Shown in pieces: positions 6,661 to 10,619 of a stretch of DNA of 10,619 nucleotides. Both the position numbers and the translations under genes were made by a program. The notes below the pieces were generated by a model, which saw nothing but the letters and a program-made list of their open reading frames with translations, was not told the origin of the DNA and made no database searches. Positions within the stretch are counted from its first letter, which is position 1, and each line of letters begins with the position of its first letter. Origin of the DNA: Nitrospira sp. (GTDB lineage Bacteria > Nitrospirota > Nitrospiria > Nitrospirales > Nitrospiraceae); the NCBI GenBank assembly GCA_030456405.1, contig JAKDNQ010000061.1:1-10619 (forward strand), in the 5' to 3' direction.

Positions 6661-7676
6661 AGCTGCCCTTTCTCCGGTTTGGCATCGCGCTCCATCAAAT
6701 CCGTGACCGCCTTTCGGCACGATTTCCCCTCGAATAACACCGCGTTGATCTCCTGCACAATCGGCATATCGACACGATGACGTCGCGCAAGTCCTAATGC
6801 CGCCTTCGCCGTCCGCACACCTTCAGCCACGGCCTGCATACTATGGAGGATCATCTCCACCCGCTCACCCTTCCCTAATCTCACACCAACCGTATGATTC
6901 CGACTCAAGGCCCCTGTACAGGTCAATACCAAATCGCCGACGCCGGACAATCCGTAGAATGTTCGTGGATCCGCGCCCATCGCGACACCCAACCGCACCA
7001 TCTCAGCTAATCCTCTTGTAATCAACGCCGCGCGCACATTATGACCCAGCCCCAATCCATCCACCACGCCGGCTGCAAGCGCCATCACGTTCTTGAGCGC
7101 TCCGCCGAGCTGAACGCCCAAGACGTCACTGTCGGCATACACGCGAAAGGCCGGTGTCATCAATGCCGTTTGGAACGTCTTGACCAATTCCGCATTCTTT
7201 CCGGCTAAACAGACCACCGTTGGTTTCCCCGCGCTGACTTCTGTGGCGAAACTCGGACCCGACAACACCATGAGGTCCTGGTGCATGGCCACAGGAAGGT
7301 GGTCGGTGATCACCTGTGTCATCAAATTCAACGTATCTTCCTCAACACCCTTTGTCGCGCTGACGAACGGGATCGGAGCGGAAAGGGACCGGACCAGCTC
7401 GCGCAACACAGGGCGCGCAACATGTGACGGCACCACAAAGAGCAGCCCCTCGCTCTGTTGGGCGATGTCGACCAATGATCCAGTGGCCACGAGCGAGGCA
7501 GGGAGCGAGACGCCTGGTAAAAAGACCGGATTCTGGTGCTTCCCATTGATGGCATCCACCACCTCTCGTTCATAGGCCCAAAGCAGCGTGTTGAGACCTT
7601 TCTCCGCGAGATGTTTCGCCAGAGCTGTGCCCCACGCGCCGGCTCCGATGACTCCTATGCGATGGATGGATGACAT
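6657..7676 (-). CDS. gpsA: NAD(P)+-dependent glycerol-3-phosphate dehydrogenase GpsA
   Basis: GpsA reduces dihydroxyacetone phosphate to sn-glycerol 3-phosphate in the cytoplasm, supplying the backbone of phospholipids. The 339-residue length is typical. The Rossmann nucleotide loop is GAGAWGTALA (11-20). Other landmarks are SATKG (K109), SGPSFATEV (139-147), GALKNVMALAAG (192-203, with catalytic K195), GLGLGHNVRAALITRGLAEM (207-226), GLSGVGDLVLTCTG (242-255) and SRN (258-260). ATG at 7676 is the only sensible start, although no strong ribosome binding site precedes it. It is the first gene of a two-gene operon with larB, preceded by a near-ideal promoter. The partnership with larB is not an obvious pathway link. 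Confidence 0.97.
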   Translation of the reverse strand: MSSIHRIGVIGAGAWGTALAKHLAEKGLNTLLWAYEREVVDAINGKHQNPVFLPGVSLPASLVATGSLVDIAQQSEGLLFVVPSHVARPVLRELVRSLSAPIPFVSATKGVEEDTLNLMTQVITDHLPVAMHQDLMVLSGPSFATEVSAGKPTVVCLAGKNAELVKTFQTALMTPAFRVYADSDVLGVQLGGALKNVMALAAGVVDGLGLGHNVRAALITRGLAEMVRLGVAMGADPRTFYGLSGVGDLVLTCTGALSRNHTVGVRLGKGERVEMILHSMQAVAEGVRTAKAALGLARRHRVDMPIVQEINAVLFEGKSCRKAVTDLMERDAKPEKGQL

Positions 7677-7732
7677 GAATGAAGCGTGTGTGCGACGGAA
7701 GGGATATAGGGCCCGGGTTTGTACGTCCGTGG

Positions 7733-7762
7733 ATTATAGGAAGCAGTTCTTTCACCTGTCAA
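7733..7762 (-). promoter_or_regulatory. Consensus sigma70 promoter of gpsA-larB
   Basis: On the minus strand a perfect TTGACA (7762-7757) and a perfect TATAAT (7738-7733) are separated by 18 bases. Transcription would start near 7726, leaving a leader of about 50 bases before the gpsA ATG. Two exact hexamers at legal spacing, in the right orientation and place, make this a strong call and suggest constitutive expression of the operon. Confidence 0.82.
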
Positions 7763-7820
7763 TGAAGAGAACGATGCTGGCGGGATTTTTCAACGGCCTG
7801 CCGGATTTCACAATTTCCTT

Positions 7821-7839
7821 CGTCCGAATGCACCGGACG
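7821..7839. promoter_or_regulatory. Inverted repeat upstream of the barrel gene, possible operator
   Basis: CGTCCG and CGGACG (six-base perfect arms, seven-base spacer) lie 50 bases before the outer-membrane protein gene. A TAGTAT at 7842-7847 could be a -10 element, but no matching -35 is visible 16-18 bases upstream. That would fit a promoter that needs an activator. It could equally form a small RNA hairpin or be chance. Confidence 0.35.
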
Positions 7840-7888
7840 ATTAGTATGAATGGCAGCATCATGAGCGTGATACGCAAGGGAGACGGCT

Positions 7889-8605
7889 ATGAACACCATT
7901 CAATCGACAAGGCGTTTCGTAATCACGAGTCTACTGGCACTGCTGGCTCCGGTTGTGCTCTGCGCGCCTCAGGCCGATGCTGAAACCTACGTGGCCGGGC
8001 AGTTCGGAGTGACGCTGCCATCTATAGGAAAAGGGTTAACCGACAGTGACCTGACCGGAAGTTTTATCCCAGGGTCGACGATTTCTGACCAGTCCTTAAA
8101 AACATCAGTTCTCTACGGAGCTAAGTTAGGTCATTACTTCACAGCCGTACCTTGGCTCGGAATAGAGGCAGAGGTGTATAACACCACACCGCATATTAAG
8201 CAGCAGGACATCACTTTTAGTGGACCATCAGGCCCAGTTGGTTCTCTCGAATTTCCCGGCTTGAATTTCCGCGTGCTCACACTTGCGCCGCTAAATCTTA
8301 CACTCCGCTACCATAAGACAAGGCTGCAACCATACATAGCCGTGGGTCCTGGAATCTTCTTCGCTCGCATACATGATCCTTCTCTTACCTCTGACAATAC
8401 ACAATCGAGTACGGATTTGGGATTAAACGCACAGGTAGGGCTCAGATACTATATCACCAGACATTTCACAGTATTTGCTGAAGGCAAATATAACCACGTT
8501 CGATTTAACTTTTCAGAAACCCCTCCGGGCAGCTTCAACCTGTTTGGATTCGACAGCACGTACAACATGTTTCATGTAGCCTTTGGTATGAGCTACAACT
8601 TTTGA
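7889..8605 (+). CDS. Outer-membrane beta-barrel protein (OmpA/OmpW-like porin fold)
   Basis: A 238-residue exported protein. Residues 1-31 form a classical signal peptide: TRR, then a hydrophobic stretch VITSLLALLAPVVL, with cleavage likely after QADA. Cys25 is not in a good lipobox. The mature part alternates hydrophobic and polar residues in about eight strand-like stretches joined by Gly/Ser/Thr-rich loops. Examples are SVLYGAKLGHYF, LGIEAEVYNTTP, QPYIAVGPGIFFARI, LNAQVGLRYYI and FTVFAEGKYNHVRF. It ends in HVAFGMSYNF, with the terminal phenylalanine that the barrel-assembly machinery recognises. ATG 7889 has GGAG six bases upstream. I cannot assign a substrate. Codons such as ATA, TTA and AGA appear more often than in neighbouring genes, which may reflect a different history or low expression. 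Confidence 0.85.
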   Translation: MNTIQSTRRFVITSLLALLAPVVLCAPQADAETYVAGQFGVTLPSIGKGLTDSDLTGSFIPGSTISDQSLKTSVLYGAKLGHYFTAVPWLGIEAEVYNTTPHIKQQDITFSGPSGPVGSLEFPGLNFRVLTLAPLNLTLRYHKTRLQPYIAVGPGIFFARIHDPSLTSDNTQSSTDLGLNAQVGLRYYITRHFTVFAEGKYNHVRFNFSETPPGSFNLFGFDSTYNMFHVAFGMSYNF

Positions 8606-8679
8606 TCGACAAACCACCCGCTTCCGCTTACATCTAGTAAACTAATCTGGTTCCGTGTAGCCTACGCACAGAGCCGCCC

Positions 8680-9054
8680 ATGAAACTCTGTCCGTCCTGT
8701 CGAAAAGAACTTCCGGAGATTAGCCGTTACTGCTCGGAATGCGGTCAACGCCTTCATGCCGACCACGTCGACGTTTCCCCGCCACCGCCGCCTTCGCAAC
8801 CCAAGACATCTGGACCGGGACAGCTCAACATCGAAATCCTGTACATCATGGTGGCGCTACTGTCCCTCGCACTCCTCTTCCCACCCTGGGAAACCCCGCC
8901 ATCTCAGGCTCCCGAATTCCTCGGTCTGCATTTTATCTTGAACCCGCCGACACCTGACGCTATCGTGAGCCGACTGCTGCTGACGATCGAACTCGTCACC
9001 ATCGCCATCGCGGGATTGTATGGTTCGTTCCTCTTCCGGCAAAAAAAACCCTAG
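8680..9054 (+). CDS. Zinc-ribbon protein with two membrane segments
   Basis: A 124-residue protein beginning with a compact zinc ribbon: CPSC (C4, C7) and CSEC (C18, C21) separated by ten residues, the spacing of zinc-ribbon domains common at the N-termini of bacterial membrane proteins. A Pro-rich linker (33-46) leads to a membrane segment at about 52-68, a loop containing PPWETPPSQ and a second membrane segment at about 98-119, then the basic tail RQKKP. The ribbon probably faces the cytoplasm and binds Zn2+ or a partner protein. Specific function is unknown. ATG 8680 lacks a strong ribosome binding site, but the Cys motif starts directly after it. The last base of the stop codon is the first base of the dispersed repeat that follows. 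Confidence 0.78.
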   Translation: MKLCPSCRKELPEISRYCSECGQRLHADHVDVSPPPPPSQPKTSGPGQLNIEILYIMVALLSLALLFPPWETPPSQAPEFLGLHFILNPPTPDAIVSRLLLTIELVTIAIAGLYGSFLFRQKKP

Positions 9055-9179
9055 CAGGATGCTGAAAAAGTCCGCCAGCGTCGTTCTCAGTCGCTCGTCT
9101 CCCTCAACGTACCGCAAGGGTACGCTTCGGTCGCCGAACTCCCTGCGGCCTTGCTGGACGGGCTTTTTGAGCATCCTGC
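9054..9179. repeat. Complete GCAGGATGC dispersed palindrome (REP/MITE-like)
   Basis: A 126-base imperfect palindrome. The outer arms are GCAGGATGCTGAAAAAGTCC (from 9054) and GGACGGGCTTTTTGAGCATC, then CTGC (9156-9179). The inner arms are looser. The centre is a tight hairpin CGTACC-GCAAG-GGTACG (9108-9124), whose midpoint coincides with that of the outer arms. A second, interrupted copy lies at 2572-2657. It carries no transposase, so it is either a non-autonomous mobile element or a REP-type repeat. It begins at the stop codon of the zinc-ribbon gene and could fold into a long hairpin at that mRNA's 3' end. Confidence 0.85.
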
Positions 9180-9208
9180 ACGAAATTATTCGGAAGCCCG
9201 TTAGCGGA

Positions 9209-9289
9209 CAATGGTTATTGGTCGGTGCAAAGACGGCGGGCGGGCCTATGCCACTGACCAGTGACTATTGACCGCTGACCAATGACCTC
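9209..9289. repeat. Seven-base repeats in inverted arms after the dihydrolase gene
   Basis: The right arm is five units in exact register: TGACCAG, TGACTAT, TGACCGC, TGACCAA, TGACCTC (9255-9289). The left arm is shorter: GGTTATTGGTC (9213-9223) pairs with GACCAATGACC (9277-9287) at ten of eleven positions. The array ends two bases before the stop codon of the minus-strand dihydrolase gene (9292-9294). It lies in the gap between that gene and the convergent zinc-ribbon gene, next to the palindrome at 9054-9179. Confidence 0.82.
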
Positions 9290-9291
9290 TC

Positions 9292-10092
9292 TCAATCGAG
9301 GGCTAGAGTGAGACACTTGGCCGAGCCACCCGATTTCATGAATTCATCGAGCGGAACTGGATGGGGAAGATAGCCGTGCGAGCTCAAGATAGATTCTGTT
9401 TCTGGACAGCCTGCGGGGAGTACGATGTGTTTGCCGACACAGACGGCATTGCAAGCAAACCGGAGAGCCTCAGCTTCCGGCGCCACGAGACGTCTGGAAG
9501 GAGCGATCCGTTCGGCAAGGACCTCTTGCCCATAGCGATCGAAGGCGGGAGGGAAATACAGAAGTTCACCGCCGCTCAAGGGGCACAAGCAGGTATCGAG
9601 GTGATAGAACCGATTGTCGACGAGTTCAAGCGGGATAATCTCCCGGTGAAACCAGTCGCTGAGCGTTGGGAACACACGGATATCCGATCGTTGCCGATAA
9701 CCACCGAACCAGATGTCGGGAAATCCTAAGAGATCCCCGGCTCCCTCGAAGAAGCTACCGTGATCCAGCGTCACGACTTCGAACTTCTGCTCACGAAACC
9801 ACTCTTCAAAATACGTCTCTTCCCTCCGCCGTTCGGCATAGCGAAAACGGCTCGGTACGGCTTTGCCTCCGACGACGATTCCGGCGTTCGCGGTGAACAC
9901 CAGGTCAGGCAGTCCCGGCACCGGTTTTATTCGCCCAAGCACCGCGCCGACATCCTGTTCGAGTACTCGCATGAGGTGATGCCACTGACGGACGGCCTCA
10001 TCAGAATTGACAGCATTCGAACGACGCATCCATGGATTGATCTCATAGTCGATACTGAAATAATCCGGCGGACAGACAAGCAGACGGCTCAT
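9292..10092 (-). CDS. Arginine dihydrolase, stand-alone ArgZ/AgrE N-terminal-type enzyme
   Basis: A 266-residue member of the guanidino-group modifying superfamily, closest in pattern to the N-terminal domain of cyanobacterial ArgZ/AgrE. That domain hydrolyses arginine to ornithine, CO2 and two NH3. Matching features are CPPDYFSIDYEINPWM (7-22, with N19), LPDLVFTANAG (61-71, N69), FFEGAGD (114-120, E116), RFYHLDTCLCPL (161-172, H164) and SGGSAKCLTL (254-263, C260). These correspond to N22, N71, H168 and C264 of the Synechocystis enzyme. The Asn in TANAG is the residue associated with dihydrolase rather than deiminase chemistry. The cyanobacterial C-terminal domain is missing: the frame stops right after CLTLALD. 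A partial gene for that domain lies immediately upstream. ATG 10092 has no clear ribosome binding site. A related deiminase or dimethylarginine hydrolase is the alternative. Confidence 0.88.
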   Translation of the reverse strand: MSRLLVCPPDYFSIDYEINPWMRRSNAVNSDEAVRQWHHLMRVLEQDVGAVLGRIKPVPGLPDLVFTANAGIVVGGKAVPSRFRYAERRREETYFEEWFREQKFEVVTLDHGSFFEGAGDLLGFPDIWFGGYRQRSDIRVFPTLSDWFHREIIPLELVDNRFYHLDTCLCPLSGGELLYFPPAFDRYGQEVLAERIAPSRRLVAPEAEALRFACNAVCVGKHIVLPAGCPETESILSSHGYLPHPVPLDEFMKSGGSAKCLTLALD

Positions 10093-10102
10093 GACCGGTA
10101 CT

Positions 10103-10238
10103 CGTGAAACGTTAAAGGTGAAACGTTAAACGTAGGACCCGCCAATTTCTCTCCATCCGAAATGGTTAACGATTTACGTTTCACGTTTACGTCTCCTTCC
10201 GAAACTCCTCACGGTTAACTATTCACGATTCACGTCTT
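10103..10238. repeat. Three-arm array of seven-base repeats between the two arginine genes
   Basis: The first arm is CGTGAAA, CGTTAAA, GGTGAAA, CGTTAAA, CGTAGGA (10103-10137) in perfect register. The second is inverted: TGGTTAA, CGATTTA, CGTTTCA, CGTTTAC (10163-10190). A third, same orientation as the second, is ACGGTTA, ACTATTC, ACGATTC, ACGTCTT (10211-10238). The third arm runs into the stop codon of the upstream gene (10237-10239). The first arm ends 11 bases before the dihydrolase start codon, so it covers the place where a ribosome binding site should be. Folding of arm 1 with arm 2 or with arm 3 would be mutually exclusive. Confidence 0.85.
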
Positions 10239-10619
10239 ACAGCCGCGCTCCTAGTTCGCGCGCCAGCTCGCGCAGAAATGACGCGGCGTCCATGACGATC
10301 CCGACAGCCTGAAAACTTCCTCGATCAGCGAGTTTCGTCGGAACGGCCGGATTGACGTCGACGCAGACGGATGGGATTGAGGCAGGCAACAAATTCCCCG
10401 TCGCCACCGCATGCAACGTCGAGGCGACGAGCAAGGCCAGTCCGATACCAGGAATTGCCGCACGCATGGCAGCCTGAGCTTCCAGCGAATCCGTGATCAC
10501 GCCGGGCAACGGCCCATCATCGCGGATCGTGCCGGCCATCACAACATGGACACTCCGTCTCACGCAGGCTGCCATAATCCCGGTCTTGATGACTCCAGAC
10601 CTGACCGCGGCCTCGATAC
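10237..10619 (-). CDS. Ornithine cyclodeaminase, TIGR00300/LOR-SDH type, C-terminal part
   Basis: Only the last 126 residues are inside the window. The frame is open to its right edge, and the start lies beyond. The sequence follows the C-terminal region of the TIGR00300 (LOR/SDH) family, the group that contains the archaeal ornithine cyclodeaminase MMP1218 and the C-terminal domain of cyanobacterial AgrE/ArgZ. Recognisable segments, numbered from the first visible residue, are AGTIRDDGPLPGVITDSLEA (28-47), VASTLHAVATGNLLP (64-78), VCVDVNPAVPTKLADRGSFQ (84-103) and AVGIVMDAASFL (104-115). The family uses NAD+ to convert ornithine to proline with release of NH3. The arginine dihydrolase gene follows after 144 bases of repeat array, on the same strand. 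Whether an N-terminal dihydrolase domain is also present cannot be seen. Confidence 0.85.
   Translation of the reverse strand, partial: IEAAVRSGVIKTGIMAACVRRSVHVVMAGTIRDDGPLPGVITDSLEAQAAMRAAIPGIGLALLVASTLHAVATGNLLPASIPSVCVDVNPAVPTKLADRGSFQAVGIVMDAASFLRELARELGARL

Noticed and set aside
6661..6720. Longer LarB start at 6720
   Set aside because: It would overlap gpsA by 64 bases and adds residues not expected in the family. The ATG at 6660 has the ATGA overlap and a good ribosome binding site.
7913..7963. Lipoprotein signal in the barrel protein (Cys25)
   Set aside because: The residue before the cysteine is leucine, not Gly, Ala or Ser, and a normal signal-peptidase I site QADA follows.
8857..9174. 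Minus-strand open frame of 105 codons
   Set aside because: Its first half is the dispersed palindrome read in antisense and its second half is antisense to the zinc-ribbon gene. Such repeat-derived frames are typical spurious gene calls.
9054..9179. Insertion sequence
   Set aside because: The palindrome is only 126 bases long and encodes no transposase. It can at most be a non-autonomous element.
10103..10238. Possible CRISPR array
   Set aside because: The units are seven bases long with no unique spacers, and the arms are inverted. This does not resemble repeats of 24-47 bases with regular spacers.

Overview
The window looks like ordinary chromosome of a free-living Gram-negative bacterium with a fairly GC-rich genome. 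A Nitrospira-type member of the Nitrospirota is my best guess. It rests on gene content, the outer-membrane barrel protein and the style of intergenic repeats. It is an inference, because no taxonomic marker was searched.

Minus-strand block 291-4989: larC (nickel-pincer cofactor synthesis) starts at 4989 and overlaps a cation/Ca2+ exchanger gene by four bases. A 250-base repeat-rich gap follows, then pdxA (vitamin B6), a small helical protein of unknown function, and rsmA (16S rRNA dimethylase). The pdxA-rsmA neighbourhood is an old bacterial linkage. Bases 1-290, beyond rsmA, hold no convincing gene.

Middle block 5266-7676: a plus-strand secreted protein with a FlgD-like Ig motif converges on a minus-strand gpsA-larB operon. 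gpsA and larB overlap as ATGA and are preceded by a promoter with perfect TTGACA and TATAAT hexamers. The window therefore carries two of the nickel-pincer nucleotide genes, larB and larC, in separate transcription units. LarE and the client enzyme LarA are not present here.

Right block 7889-10619: a plus-strand outer-membrane beta-barrel and a zinc-ribbon membrane protein converge on two minus-strand genes. These are a stand-alone arginine dihydrolase of the ArgZ/AgrE type and the 3' end of a TIGR00300/LOR-SDH-type ornithine cyclodeaminase. In cyanobacteria these two activities are fused in one polypeptide. Here they are separate genes in reversed order. Together they would turn arginine into proline and release ammonia.

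The most unusual structural signal is in the intergenic DNA. Five places (1435-1517, 5071-5126, 5821-5907, 9209-9289, 10103-10238) carry short tandem repeats of seven bases (nine in one case) arranged as inverted arms. Unit sequences differ completely between loci, but the architecture is the same. Four of the five start or end within a few bases of a stop codon, and one encodes the last residues of LarB. Separately, a GCAGGATGC-type dispersed palindrome occurs intact at 9054-9179 and in an interrupted, composite form at 2572-2753.
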